In this document: positions 14,304-22,680 of the stretch, piece by piece
How positions within the stretch are numbered: position 1 is the first letter of the stretch
How the letters are laid out: each line of letters starts with the position of its first letter
NCBI GenBank assembly: GCA_048370855.1
Contig: DBGEOK010000044.1
Coordinates: forward strand, 1 to 64,000
Direction of reading: 5' to 3'
DNA length: 64,000 nt
Origin: Limiplasma sp048370855
Lineage (GTDB): Bacteria > Bacillota > Clostridia > Christensenellales > Aristaeellaceae
The notes under the pieces: model-generated
The model's database searches: none
What the model was told of the DNA's origin: nothing
The model's input: the letters and a program-made list of their open reading frames with translations, nothing else
Translations under genes and position numbers: made by a program

Positions 14304-14567
14304 TTACCTGTCGCCATAATGCCCGCCGCATTGGATGATTTCCACGGTGTCGCCGCTCAAGCGGTACACAATGCGGTTGCAATCGTCAATTCGCCTGGAC
14401 CACCAGCCGGAAAGCGTGTCCTTCAGCGGTTCCGGTTTGCCGATTCCGGTATAACCGTTGCGGTCAATATCCTGCAAGAGCTGGTTGATGCGCTTCAGCG
14501 TCTTTCTGTCCTGGGCCTGCCAATACAGGTAATCCGCCCATGCGTCCTCATGCCAAATCTTCTTCAT
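14304..14567 (-). CDS. yoeB: YoeB-family toxin (mRNA endoribonuclease)
   Basis: An 87-residue Txe/YoeB protein: KKIWHEDAWADYLYWQAQDRK (in part), KRINQLLQDI, then GKPEPLKDTLSGWWSRRIDDCNRIVYRL ending in GGHYGDR. The conserved Glu/Arg/His set of RelE-fold RNases is present (PEPLK, SRRID, CNRIVYR, C-terminal HY). It would cleave ribosome-bound mRNA when free of antitoxin. Its ATG overlaps the antitoxin stop (ATGA). Confidence 0.9.
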   Translation of the reverse strand: MKKIWHEDAWADYLYWQAQDRKTLKRINQLLQDIDRNGYTGIGKPEPLKDTLSGWWSRRIDDCNRIVYRLSGDTVEIIQCGGHYGDR

Positions 14568-14821
14568 TCGCCCGGCACCTCATGCTCCGCGCAGTTGCGC
14601 CCGGCGTCCATGTCCCGCGCGGCCCGTTCCAGGCGGGCCATGTTCTTTTCGCTGTAAAAGGGGTCTACCTTTATTTCAAACGGTATTCGCCCTTCCCTCA
14701 CGGCGGCTTTGGTGAATAAGGTGATGGCGGTGGTCATGTTCATGCCCATTTCGTCAAACAGCCTTTCAGCCTGGCGCTTCAGGTTCTCATCCATGCGTAT
14801 GGTAACGCTTGCGGTTGCCAT
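14564..14821 (-). CDS. RelB/DinJ-family antitoxin
   Basis: An 85-residue protein from the ATG at 14821 behind AAAGGAGCG. Residues 1-50 (TASVTIRMDENLKRQAERLF, then MNMTTAITLFTKAAVREGRIPFEI) are the ribbon-helix-helix domain of RelB/DinJ antitoxins; the acidic tail would wrap the YoeB toxin. It lies first in a two-gene operon with yoeB inside the dit to tape-measure island. It probably autoregulates with the toxin. Confidence 0.9.
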   Translation of the reverse strand: MATASVTIRMDENLKRQAERLFDEMGMNMTTAITLFTKAAVREGRIPFEIKVDPFYSEKNMARLERAARDMDAGRNCAEHEVPGE

Positions 14822-14921
14822 TGTTATCGCTCCTTTCACATACATTATACTGTAAATAGCTTACGGTGTCAATACATTGTATGCAAATTAGCGGGAAATT
14901 ATGTGCGACGCAAGCGCCATT

Positions 14922-17900
14922 TTACGCCAGCACCATCCGGGCGGCGCGCCCGTTGGCGCTCCTGGCGGCCCGCTGATAGGCGGCGCGGCTGACGCCCGGC
15001 TCCACGGTTTGGCCCAGCTTCTTTCCGTCCACGGCAAGGGTGGTATTGCCCAGCCCCGCGCGCCGGTTGGCCTCGGCCACCGCCTCGCCCAGCCGCGCGT
15101 AGTCGATTTCTGGCGCGACCATGGCGGGCGTGGCAACGCCGCCCCGCGCCGTTTCCTCGGCGGCCATGGCACTAAGCTGCCGCGCGCTGCGCAGTACGCC
15201 AGCCATGCCGCGTTCGATGCCCTGTGCAAAGCCGTCGTCGTAGTGCTCGCCAATTTCGGCCATGCGCTTGGAGGGCGACGCGATGCCAAGCTCCTTCTTT
15301 GCGGCGTTGTAGGCCGTCTGCGCTGCCTCCCTGGCTGCACTCTGGATACGGCTTGCGCCGTGCTGGATGCCCCGCGCCACGCCCTGGGCGATGGCGTTGC
15401 CGATGGCCTCAAACCTGCTCCCGCCGCTGCCTACCGCGCCCCATAGTGCGTTCAGCGCACCGCTGCCTAAGCTGCGGGCGGCGCTGGTCACGCCGCCGCC
15501 CTGGCTGGTGATGCCGTCGCGGATGCCCTGTACCAGGGCCGCGCCGATTCGCTGTCCATTGGCGGCGCTCATTTCGCGCTGGGCGGCGTCATGCCCGCCC
15601 TTCGCCGTCTGCGCGGCGACGTTGCCAAGGGCGGCTTTTGCCGCCTGTACGGCCCGCTTGATGCCGTCCGTCCAGTCCTTGCCGATCTTGCCGCCCGCCT
15701 CCGCGTCCAGGATGGCGGCAGCGGCGGCCAGCGCGTCGGTAGCCACCGCGTCCACGGCGGCGTTCACCGTTTCGCTGCCGCCTGTGATACCCGTAGCCAT
15801 TTCCGCGACAGCAGCCGCATAGGCAGCGTTGGCCACGCCGGTGATGGCCGTCTTGACGGCCTCTGTGTTGTCGCTGTTGTTGGTGATGCCGTCCGCGATG
15901 GCCTTGCACACGGCCTTGCCGATGTCCTCAAATTTTTTGGCGCTGGCTTCCCCCCAGCCGAAAAGCCCGGTGCCTTCCACGCCGAAGGCCGCGCCCACGG
16001 CCTCGGATACGGCGTTGGCGATGGCCGTCGCCCCACCCTGGAAGGTGCTGGCGGTGGCGGCGTTCAGACCGTCGTTGATTCCCTTGGCCACGGCTTCGCC
16101 TGTGTTTTTGCCCTTCGTGGACGTTTCGCCGTCCGTGATGCCAAGCGTTTCCGTGATACCGGCCAACAACTGTTCGGCGGCGTGTTGAGCGGCTGCTTTA
16201 ACAACTTCTTCTTTGGAGGTGACGCCATCCGCGACGCTTTGCGAATAGGCCGCGCCAGCGTTTTTTGCGTCGGTATTTTCATCGGTTTCCCATAGGCCAG
16301 CCAGCCATTCGCCAGCGCCCCCGATAGCGGAACCGGCTCCGCCAAGTAACGTGCCGATGCCTGTGCCGATGCTTTCCAGACCGGACACAAGGGAATTGAC
16401 TACGTTTAGGCCACTGTTTAAGCCGTTGCTGATGGTAGTACCAATACCCGCCCAGTCAATTTCCTGGATTGCAATTTTCGCTGATGTAAACCCACCGGAC
16501 AAAAATTCGCCGGTTATGTCTACAAGGCCGTTGAATGCGTCGCTGATCGTGGTGCCCAAGGCCGCCCAGTCAATGGTTTCTATCGCTGTTTTTGCCGCCT
16601 CGAATCCACCGGAAAGGAAAGCGCCGGTCACATCCACAAGGTCGTTGAATGCGTCGCTGATCGTGGTGCCTAGGGCAACCCAGTTAATAGTTTCTATCGC
16701 GGTCTTTGCCGCCTCGAACCCACCGGAAAGGAAAGCGCCGGTTACGTCTACAAGGCCGTTAAAAGCGTTCCCAATCGTAGTGCCAAGGCTTTCCCAGTCA
16801 ATTTCCTTGATCGCGGCCTCGGCGGCGGTAAACCCACCGGAAAGAAAAGCGCCGGTGGCATCTACAAGGCCATTGAAGGCGTTACCGATCGTGGTGCCAA
16901 GGTTCTGCCAGTCAATGGCTTTGATTGCCGTTTCCGCTGCGACAAACCCACCGGAGAGAAAAGCGCCTCCAACATCTAGCACACCATTAACGGCTGTTTG
17001 AATGGTTTCCCCAATATTGGCCCATTCAATCTTTCCGATTGCGGTTTTACCCGCCTCAAACAGCCCGGACAGAAATGTGCCGCCTGCATCCAACACCGTA
17101 CCGATACCGTCTTTTGCGGATGTGCCGATGTCGCTCCAATTCAACCCCTCGGCAGATGACTTTCCATTGTTGAACAGCCCGCCAAACCAAGAGCCGATGC
17201 CGCCAAGCGCGCCTGTAATCGTAGTACCGATGTCGCTCCAATTCAGCCCCTCGGCAGATGACTTTCCATCGTCGAACAGCCCGACAAACCAGGAACCAAT
17301 GCCGCTAAGCGCGCCTGTAATCGTGGTGCCGATGCCGCCCCAGTCAAGATGTGTGATGCTGCTCAGTCCATCTCCGAACAAGCTGGCCAGGCTGTCGCCA
17401 AGGCCGCTAAGTCCGTTCATCAACGAACCTAACAGTTCGCCTCCAAGCTCTATCCAGTTGATATTCTTAAACCCATTCCAGATAGCAGAAATGATTTCGG
17501 GCAGCTTTGCCACCAGCTTAGGAATGCCTTCCACCAATCCGGAGGCCAGGCTAACCATCATTTGCACAGCGGCGGGTATCAGTTCGGGCAATGCGTCAAT
17601 GATGCCATCCGCAAGCCCGGTTAGAATAGCGGTGGCAGCTTCCACAAGCGTGCCTATATTCTGCGCCGCAAAGCCGATCACGCTTGTCAGTACATTTGCA
17701 GCCAGGGACGCGAGCTGATGAGCATTCTTGCTAATCCCATTCACTACGCTTTGCATCAGCCCCATAGCGGCGGGAAGCAGTACCTTCACAAGCCCCGGCA
17801 GTTTGTCCACCACCGCGCCGATGACCGTATTCACCGCAGACGCGGCCAGCGGCACGGCGTCGCCGATGAGCTGCGTAACCTCGCCCAGCATGCCGTCCAC

Positions 17901-19538
17901 GCTCTCCATGATCTCGTCAATAAGCGTTTCCAGCTCGCCGGGATCAAGGCCGTCCTGCAAGGCATTGGCCACCTTGGCCATAACGCCGCTGGCGGTGTCC
18001 ACGAGCGGCTGGAAGGCTGGAATGACCACCAGGCCGATGCTGTTTTTCAGCGCCTCGCCGCTGGCCTTGACGCGCTGCATGCTGTCGTCAAAGCTGCCCA
18101 TGGCGTTCAGGGCGTCGTCGCTGAACACGGTGCCCATCTCGCGGGCTTCCTTGCCCATGTCCTTGAACGCGGCGCTGCCCGCCTCAATGAGGGGATTCAA
18201 TTCCTGCGCGCTTTTGCCGAACAGGTCCATGGCCAGGGCGTCGCGCTCGGTTTCGCTGCTCACGTTGCCCAGCGCGTCGATGGCGTCCCAGAACACATCC
18301 TCGCTGCTGCGCAGCTCACCCGTCACGTCGTCCTTGATGCTGACGCCCAGCGCCTTGAATTTCTCCTGCGCCGTCTTGCTTCCATTGGCCGCGCTGCCCA
18401 TGTTCTTAATCATCTTGGCCATGCTGCCGGTCATGGTATCGACGTTCGTGTCGATGAAGTTGCTGGCATACGACCATTCTTGCAGCGTCTTGGCGCTGAT
18501 GCTCGTCTGCTGGGAAAGCGTCAGCAGGTCGTCGGCATAGGTTCCGGCCCCCTTGGCCATGCTGAACGCCTCGGTTGCGGCGGCTGCCGCTGCGGCCCCG
18601 ACTGCGGCGCACGCGGCGGCGGCGGCTTTCAGCGAGGCCGTCAGGGCGCTCTTGGCGATGCCGCCCGCCCGGCTCATGGCTTCGCCCATCCGGTCGTTTT
18701 TGTCCTCGGCGTCGTCGGCTGCCTCGCCTTCCTCCTTTACGGCCTTGGCCGCGTCCTCGACGCTTCCGGCCATGCCGTCGCTTGCGGGCTTGGCGGCCTC
18801 CATGGCTTCGTTGTTTTTATCCAGCTCGCTTTGGGTTTTGCTCAGGGCGTCCTTCTGGTCTTGCAGCTTCTTGGCCAGGGATACGGATTCGTCCGAAAAC
18901 TCGCCGCTTTGCGCCACGCTGTCCTGATACGCCTGGGCAACGGCGTCCAGCGCGTTTTCCTGCGCCGACAGCTTCCCCTGCAATAGCTCCTGCTTCTGCG
19001 CCAGCCCCTCGGCTCCGGTTTTGCCGCTTTTCATGCTGCGTTCCACTTCACGCAGCTTTTGATCGTAAGCGCCGCACTCGTTGGCGCTCTTTTTCAGCGT
19101 GTCCTGTAACCGGTCCTCGCTGGCCTGCGCGTCGTCCTGGGCGTCGGCCGCCTTGGCGGTGCTGTCGGCCAGCTCGGCCATGCCCTTTTCGTTTTTGGAG
19201 ATTTCCGCGCCCGTTTTGTTCATGGCCGTTTGGGCGCGGTTCAGGGCGATTTGCAGGTTTTGCGCCTGGACGCTGTTTTCGCCGTATTCGGCCTTGGCCT
19301 TGTTGAGCTGTTCGGCCACCAGGTTGACCTTTTCCGCCTGGGCCTGGTATACGCTTTGCAGCCCCTTGGCCTTGGCCTGCATAGCTTCCATGGTGCCGCC
19401 CTGGTCGCCGAAGGAGCTTGTCGTGGCCGCCATTTCGGTGTTCAGCACCGTCAGCTTGCGCCCGATATCCTGTAATGCCTGTTTATACTCTTTGTCGCCC
19501 AGTACGCTTACTTTGGTGCTGATTCCCTCGTCGGCCAT
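14922..19538 (-). CDS. Tail tape measure protein
   Basis: A 1538-residue protein, the longest in the prophage. The N-terminus is helical coiled coil (to about 260). Residues about 300-600 match the TP901-type tape-measure core (GTYADDLLTLSQQTSISAKTLQEW in parts, FGKSAQELNPLIEAG, VFSDDALNAMGSFDDSM). Hydrophobic segments follow. Residues about 735-1035 are built from 38-residue repeats. The C-terminal third is alanine-rich helix with ASPSKRMAEIGEHYDDGF. At about 0.15 nm per residue the tail would be near 230 nm (inference). The ATG follows GAGGTGAGAGC. Confidence 0.92.
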   Translation of the reverse strand: MADEGISTKVSVLGDKEYKQALQDIGRKLTVLNTEMAATTSSFGDQGGTMEAMQAKAKGLQSVYQAQAEKVNLVAEQLNKAKAEYGENSVQAQNLQIALNRAQTAMNKTGAEISKNEKGMAELADSTAKAADAQDDAQASEDRLQDTLKKSANECGAYDQKLREVERSMKSGKTGAEGLAQKQELLQGKLSAQENALDAVAQAYQDSVAQSGEFSDESVSLAKKLQDQKDALSKTQSELDKNNEAMEAAKPASDGMAGSVEDAAKAVKEEGEAADDAEDKNDRMGEAMSRAGGIAKSALTASLKAAAAACAAVGAAAAAAATEAFSMAKGAGTYADDLLTLSQQTSISAKTLQEWSYASNFIDTNVDTMTGSMAKMIKNMGSAANGSKTAQEKFKALGVSIKDDVTGELRSSEDVFWDAIDALGNVSSETERDALAMDLFGKSAQELNPLIEAGSAAFKDMGKEAREMGTVFSDDALNAMGSFDDSMQRVKASGEALKNSIGLVVIPAFQPLVDTASGVMAKVANALQDGLDPGELETLIDEIMESVDGMLGEVTQLIGDAVPLAASAVNTVIGAVVDKLPGLVKVLLPAAMGLMQSVVNGISKNAHQLASLAANVLTSVIGFAAQNIGTLVEAATAILTGLADGIIDALPELIPAAVQMMVSLASGLVEGIPKLVAKLPEIISAIWNGFKNINWIELGGELLGSLMNGLSGLGDSLASLFGDGLSSITHLDWGGIGTTITGALSGIGSWFVGLFDDGKSSAEGLNWSDIGTTITGALGGIGSWFGGLFNNGKSSAEGLNWSDIGTSAKDGIGTVLDAGGTFLSGLFEAGKTAIGKIEWANIGETIQTAVNGVLDVGGAFLSGGFVAAETAIKAIDWQNLGTTIGNAFNGLVDATGAFLSGGFTAAEAAIKEIDWESLGTTIGNAFNGLVDVTGAFLSGGFEAAKTAIETINWVALGTTISDAFNDLVDVTGAFLSGGFEAAKTAIETIDWAALGTTISDAFNGLVDITGEFLSGGFTSAKIAIQEIDWAGIGTTISNGLNSGLNVVNSLVSGLESIGTGIGTLLGGAGSAIGGAGEWLAGLWETDENTDAKNAGAAYSQSVADGVTSKEEVVKAAAQHAAEQLLAGITETLGITDGETSTKGKNTGEAVAKGINDGLNAATASTFQGGATAIANAVSEAVGAAFGVEGTGLFGWGEASAKKFEDIGKAVCKAIADGITNNSDNTEAVKTAITGVANAAYAAAVAEMATGITGGSETVNAAVDAVATDALAAAAAILDAEAGGKIGKDWTDGIKRAVQAAKAALGNVAAQTAKGGHDAAQREMSAANGQRIGAALVQGIRDGITSQGGGVTSAARSLGSGALNALWGAVGSGGSRFEAIGNAIAQGVARGIQHGASRIQSAAREAAQTAYNAAKKELGIASPSKRMAEIGEHYDDGFAQGIERGMAGVLRSARQLSAMAAEETARGGVATPAMVAPEIDYARLGEAVAEANRRAGLGNTTLAVDGKKLGQTVEPGVSRAAYQRAARSANGRAARMVLA
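16437..17340 (-). repeat. 114-bp (38-residue) repeats in the tape measure gene
   Basis: About eight units of the pattern FEAAKTAIETIDW..LGTTI..AFNGLVD.TGAFLSGG. Neighbouring copies at about 16537 and 16651 are 114 bp apart and nearly identical; the units at the high-coordinate end are more divergent (GLNWSDIGTTITGALGGIGSW). Each unit has one conserved tryptophan. Repeat number would set tail length. Confidence 0.8.
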
Positions 19539-19565
19539 GCTCTCACCTCGTTTCGGGCATCAAAA

Positions 19566-19595
19566 AAGCACCATACCCGATAGGGGCCGGTGCTT
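19566..19595 (-). terminator. AGCACC-type hairpin before the tape measure gene
   Basis: AAGCACC-GGCCCCTATCGGGTAT-GGTGCTT then TTTTGATG on the minus strand. It is an apparently complete intrinsic terminator inside the late operon, placed 28 bases before the tape-measure start. Confidence 0.65.
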
Positions 19596-19614
19596 GGTGA
19601 TGGGTATATTGTTC

Positions 19615-19638
19615 AAAAGCGCCCGCGCGGACGCTTTT
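19615..19638. repeat. AAAAGCG..CGCTTTT hairpin, copy 1
   Basis: A 24-base near-palindrome (AAAAGCGCCCGCGCGGACGC then TTTT). Related copies are at 26784, 29903 and 30539. It sits at the end of the tail-chaperone extension frame and may be a terminator or a processing/stability hairpin. Confidence 0.6.
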
Positions 19639-19871
19639 TAGCGCGGCAGCCTGTTTAAGCGCGGGCCGTTTTGCGTGGTTTCAGGGGCGGCGGTTCTCCG
19701 CTCGCGGGTTCTTGCCGCCTGCGCGGGGCGGCGCGTCGCCTTCGCGCATTGATACAGCGCCATGACGGCGCGGGGGCTGCTCTCCCAAAAGGCCGACGCG
19801 CTCATGCCGCAGTCCAGGGCGCGAAAGTACAGCCACGCCCAGGGAAAGCCGTCCTCCGTGGCGCTGGTCAA
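19638..19871 (-). CDS. Tail assembly chaperone extension (GT-like second frame)
   Basis: A 77-codon frame that overlaps the upstream chaperone by 4 bases (TTGA) in its -1 frame. It contains GFPWAWLYFRALDCGMSASAFW and MALYQCAK, the pattern of small phage tail-assembly chaperones. No ATG is available; it would need either the TTG at 19871 or a -1 frameshift on A-AAC-CCT just before the chaperone stop, as in lambda G/GT. The product would bridge the tape measure and tail tube during assembly. Confidence 0.7.
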   Translation of the reverse strand: MTSATEDGFPWAWLYFRALDCGMSASAFWESSPRAVMALYQCAKATRRPAQAARTRERRTAAPETTQNGPRLNRLPR

Positions 19872-20233
19872 GGGTTTTCGGTTTTGCCCTCGTCGTCCGT
19901 GGGCAGGGAATCCACCACGCCCTTGACGATGATTTCCCGGATGCCGTCAATGCTGTCCAGCTTGAACGTGCTGTCGAAGCCCTCCCAGGACATATCCGCG
20001 CCGCCCGCGACAAGCGCGCCGTAAAACACGGCCATGACGGCCTTATACTTGAATTTCGCCAGCGCGGCAAGGATATCGGCATAGCCCACGTCCTTGCCGT
20101 AAATCTGTTCGTAGATGTCTTCGGCGACGCGGGCCGCGCGGTTATTAAAGGCCAGGGCGTAGCGCTGGCCGTTCAGGGTGATGTGAGTGACGGGGGCGCT
20201 CACGTCGCGGCCCCGCTGCTGCATTTTCTCCAT
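19868..20233 (-). CDS. Tail assembly chaperone (G-like)
   Basis: A 121-residue protein between the tail tube and tape-measure genes. It has HITLNGQRYALAFNNRAARVAEDIYEQ (in part), a KYKAVMAVFYGAL helix and ends GKTENP. Position and size match G-type chaperones of siphophages. The start is the ATG at 20233 behind GGAGG. The last codons GAA AAC CCT TGA form a slippery X-XXY-YYZ heptamer. Confidence 0.8.
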   Translation of the reverse strand: MEKMQQRGRDVSAPVTHITLNGQRYALAFNNRAARVAEDIYEQIYGKDVGYADILAALAKFKYKAVMAVFYGALVAGGADMSWEGFDSTFKLDSIDGIREIIVKGVVDSLPTDDEGKTENP

Positions 20234-20353
20234 TGGTTTCCTCCATTTTTACGCGCCATGCGGCGCTGATCGCCGCCATGGCCGCGCTTTTTTTGCAGGC
20301 TCGCGCGGGAATCATGCGGGAAGGGGGACGGCTGGAATGCCGCCCCCTTCCCA

Positions 20354-20941
20354 TTACGTCGCGGAAGGCGAAGACGTTTCGTACACCTTTGTAAACCAGT
20401 TCTTTTCCACCTCCGCGCCCAGGTTCTCCGTGGCGGTGTCCACCACGGCGGCCAGGCTGTCGTCGTTCATGCGGCGCACGAATACGCCTTCAATCGTGGG
20501 CGTCTGGTACTCGATGGCGTCCGCGTCCGTTTTCGCCGTCTTGGTCGGCTCGCTGAAAGCGCCCTTATACAGCCACCACAGCTCCTTGGTGTCGTTGTCC
20601 AGCGTGCAGGCAAAACCGATGGCTACCTTGGGCGGCTCGTTGCCGCCCTTGATGATCTGCACGCCGTTGCCGTCCACGGTGCGGCCCAGCAGATCGTTGA
20701 GCACGGCGGCAGGAATTTTGTCCACGTGCAGGCTGGCGGTGTAGGTGTCAATGCGCTTGGTATTGCGCACGGTGGCGTTGCTGGCGTGCAGCTTGCCCTC
20801 GCGGTAGCCGGGGGTGATCGTCACCTCAATAGACTTCGCCAGCACTTCTGGATCGCCATAGGTCGGGGCTGCGGTGCTGGTTTCCTCCTTGGTCATCTTT
20901 GCGTAGTACAAGTCGAGGATGCCGTAAAAATAACCTTCCAT
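20354..20941 (-). CDS. Major tail tube protein
   Basis: A 195-residue protein of the phi13/HK97-type tail tube family: FYGILDLYYAKMTKEE, VLAKSIEVTITPGYREGKLHA, FACTLDNDTKELWWLYKGAFSEP, IEGVFVRRMNDDS (each in part). It forms the stacked hexamer rings of the tail. It starts at 20941 directly after the tail-completion gene. A GC-rich inverted repeat without T-tract (20319-20353) follows the stop. Confidence 0.88.
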   Translation of the reverse strand: MEGYFYGILDLYYAKMTKEETSTAAPTYGDPEVLAKSIEVTITPGYREGKLHASNATVRNTKRIDTYTASLHVDKIPAAVLNDLLGRTVDGNGVQIIKGGNEPPKVAIGFACTLDNDTKELWWLYKGAFSEPTKTAKTDADAIEYQTPTIEGVFVRRMNDDSLAAVVDTATENLGAEVEKNWFTKVYETSSPSAT

Positions 20942-20951
20942 GGGGTTCCTC

Positions 20952-21299
20952 CTATTCTTCTATCCGTTCGGCCCATTCGCAGGTGGCCGCGATGTGGTGA
21001 TAGCCGGTGTCGGTTTCGTACAGGTCCGGGCCGTAGCTGTATACCCGCACGCCAGCGGCGCGCAGCAGCTTCACGGCCCGCGCAAACAGGTCGGCATGGG
21101 TGCCGTCGTCCAGCTTGCTGTACACATGCACCTGCACCATATGGCGCAGGCGGCGGGGTTGGTTGCTGGCATGGCCGGTATAGGTGCCCAAAACTTCATT
21201 GAACACGGCGTAGGTTTCATAATCGCCCCCGGCAGGCTCCTTGCTCACCGGGCAGGGCAGCGCCGAAAGCGTCTCTTGAAATAGCTCGTCATAGGTCAT
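20952..21299 (-). CDS. Tail completion/terminator protein (gp11/gp12-like)
   Basis: A 115-residue protein starting at ATG 21299, overlapping the end of the gp10 gene by 4 bases. It contains MTYDELFQETLSAL, RRLRHMVQVHVYSKLDDG and LLRAAGVRVYSYGPDLYE, the features of small tail-terminator proteins (DUF3168-like) that cap the tail tube at the head. Upstream in-frame codons are ignored because they lie inside the gp10 gene. Confidence 0.7.
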   Translation of the reverse strand: MTYDELFQETLSALPCPVSKEPAGGDYETYAVFNEVLGTYTGHASNQPRRLRHMVQVHVYSKLDDGTHADLFARAVKLLRAAGVRVYSYGPDLYETDTGYHHIAATCEWAERIEE

Positions 21300-21745
21300 T
21301 TTACCGCCCCCATCCGCTTGTCCAGTTCCTTCTGCATAGCGGTGAAGGCTTCGCTCTCCGCCTCCTTCACTGTCGGATGGAACCAGCCTCGCGCGTCCAT
21401 GTTGCTGGTGCGTCCCTTGGGCTTGTTGTACTTGCGCCGCTTGGCGCTGGCGCTGCGCCCGTATTCCAAAATGTTTCCGATTTTGGCCAGCGGTTCGCCG
21501 GTCTTTGGGTGGTTGCCCACGGGCTTCACCGTGCAATAATAGCCGTTTGCCGCGTCGTACTTCACGGCGTCCGGCTTGATGCTGTCCCGCAGCGCGCCGG
21601 TATCCACGGGGGCTTTCTCTTGCAGCTTCTCGGCCACAACCTTGCCGCCCGCTTTTACGGCGCGCTTTACGGCGTCCTCGCTGGCGATGGCCGCGCGCTG
21701 AAACTTGGCGATGGTCGCTTCCATGCCTTTGACCTCAAAACCCAT
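21296..21745 (-). CDS. HK97 gp10-like neck protein
   Basis: A 149-residue protein from ATG 21745. It has FEVKGMEATIAKFQRAA, VVAEKLQEKAPVDTGALRDSI and NILEYGRSA, the signature of HK97 gp10-type tail-joining proteins (the APVDTG.L..SI motif). The start codon overlaps the adaptor stop (TAATG). A longer in-frame extension upstream is a shadow of the adaptor and connector genes. Confidence 0.88.
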   Translation of the reverse strand: MGFEVKGMEATIAKFQRAAIASEDAVKRAVKAGGKVVAEKLQEKAPVDTGALRDSIKPDAVKYDAANGYYCTVKPVGNHPKTGEPLAKIGNILEYGRSASAKRRKYNKPKGRTSNMDARGWFHPTVKEAESEAFTAMQKELDKRMGAVK

Positions 21746-22074
21746 TACCCGCCTTCCCCCTTTACCAATCTGGCCTTGATGTGCATAAAGTCCCGCTTGT
21801 AGCCCAGGTGGTTGATTTGCTCGATCTGGTACGCCTGCCCGGCGTGGAGTATCCGGCACTCCTTGTCGATACTGTCCCGCCAGCGGATGCCGAAGGTCAC
21901 AACGTCCTGCGCCTGATACGCCTGCGCGGCGTAAAAGTCGCGCCCGCTCACGTCGGCCATGCTGGCCCGGCAGGTAACGACGTTTTCCCACGCTATGCGC
22001 CGGTTGCCTCTCGCGTCGGTGGTGGGCTTCGGGCGCTGGAAGGTGACGGCGTGTTTCAGATCGCCCGCTTTCAT
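21745..22074 (-). CDS. Head-tail adaptor (SPP1 gp16-like)
   Basis: A 109-residue protein from ATG 22074: MKAGDLKHAVTFQRPKP, ASMADVSGRDFYAAQAYQAQ, VTFGIRWRDSIDKECRIL and YQIEQINHLGYKRDFMHIKA (in part). This is the head-tail joining family (stopper). The ATG overlaps the stop of the connector gene. Confidence 0.88.
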   Translation of the reverse strand: MKAGDLKHAVTFQRPKPTTDARGNRRIAWENVVTCRASMADVSGRDFYAAQAYQAQDVVTFGIRWRDSIDKECRILHAGQAYQIEQINHLGYKRDFMHIKARLVKGEGG

Positions 22075-22346
22075 GCGCACCCCCCCTTTTTCGTGGGGCG
22101 TAATTGATGGACGCTGTGGACGATATAAGGCGGCACGTTTGCCTCGTCGCCACCCGCGCCCCGGTTGTCGTACATCCACGCCGCAAGATTGCACACCCAA
22201 AAATCGTACAGGTCGTCGCCGTCGCGGAAGGGCACGCCCGCGCCCGCATACCATCCGATTGCGGCCCGCAGGCACATGTCAAGCACCTGCATGTCGCATT
22301 CGGGGTCAGCGCCCGCAAAGCGCGCCACGTCGTCGATGCTTAACAT
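22071..22346 (-). CDS. Head-tail connector (HK97 gp6-like)
   Basis: A 91-residue helical protein with LSIDDVARFAGAD, LDMCLRAAIGWYAGAGVP, FWVCNLAAWMYDNRG, the pattern of phage head-tail connector/DNA packaging proteins that sit under the portal. It is placed between capsid and adaptor as expected. Confidence 0.8.
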   Translation of the reverse strand: MLSIDDVARFAGADPECDMQVLDMCLRAAIGWYAGAGVPFRDGDDLYDFWVCNLAAWMYDNRGAGGDEANVPPYIVHSVHQLRPTKKGGCA

Positions 22347-22361
22347 GCGGTTTTGCCCCCT

Positions 22362-22625
22362 TTATTCGCTGGGCAAGGCGACGGGCACGCCTTGTTCGGC
22401 GGCTCGCGCCAGCCCCTCGCGGATATACCGGGCCACGGCGTCGCATACCTCTAAGCGGTTGGCGTCGGTGATCGCCGCCTCATCCAGCACGTCCACGTTG
22501 ATGCTCGCGCCCTTGCCTGGTCTAATGTGACAGCTTGCGCTTACAACCTGCTTACGCTCCCCGATTTCATTTACGATGGATATGCTTGCAGTTGTTTGTT
22601 GGCTGTCGTCGCGGATGATGGCCAT
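22362..22625 (-). CDS. Small phage protein of unknown function
   Basis: An 87-residue protein between the capsid and connector genes: ASISIVNEIGERKQVVSASC, SINVDVLDEAAI, EVCDAVARYIREGLARA. The family is not recognised. Its position suggests a minor head protein or decoration factor, which is inference only. It has a usable ribosome site (AAGGAAGTG). Confidence 0.6.
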   Translation of the reverse strand: MAIIRDDSQQTTASISIVNEIGERKQVVSASCHIRPGKGASINVDVLDEAAITDANRLEVCDAVARYIREGLARAAEQGVPVALPSE

Positions 22626-22680
22626 TTGTTCACTTCCTTACAAGGCAGGGGCATCCGGTCGGAAGCCCCTGCGCGGGTCG

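Noticed and set aside
21296..22318. 340-codon reading of the gp10 gene
   Set aside because: The first 190 codons overlap adaptor and connector genes in another frame; the ATG at 21745 with the TAATG overlap is the true start.
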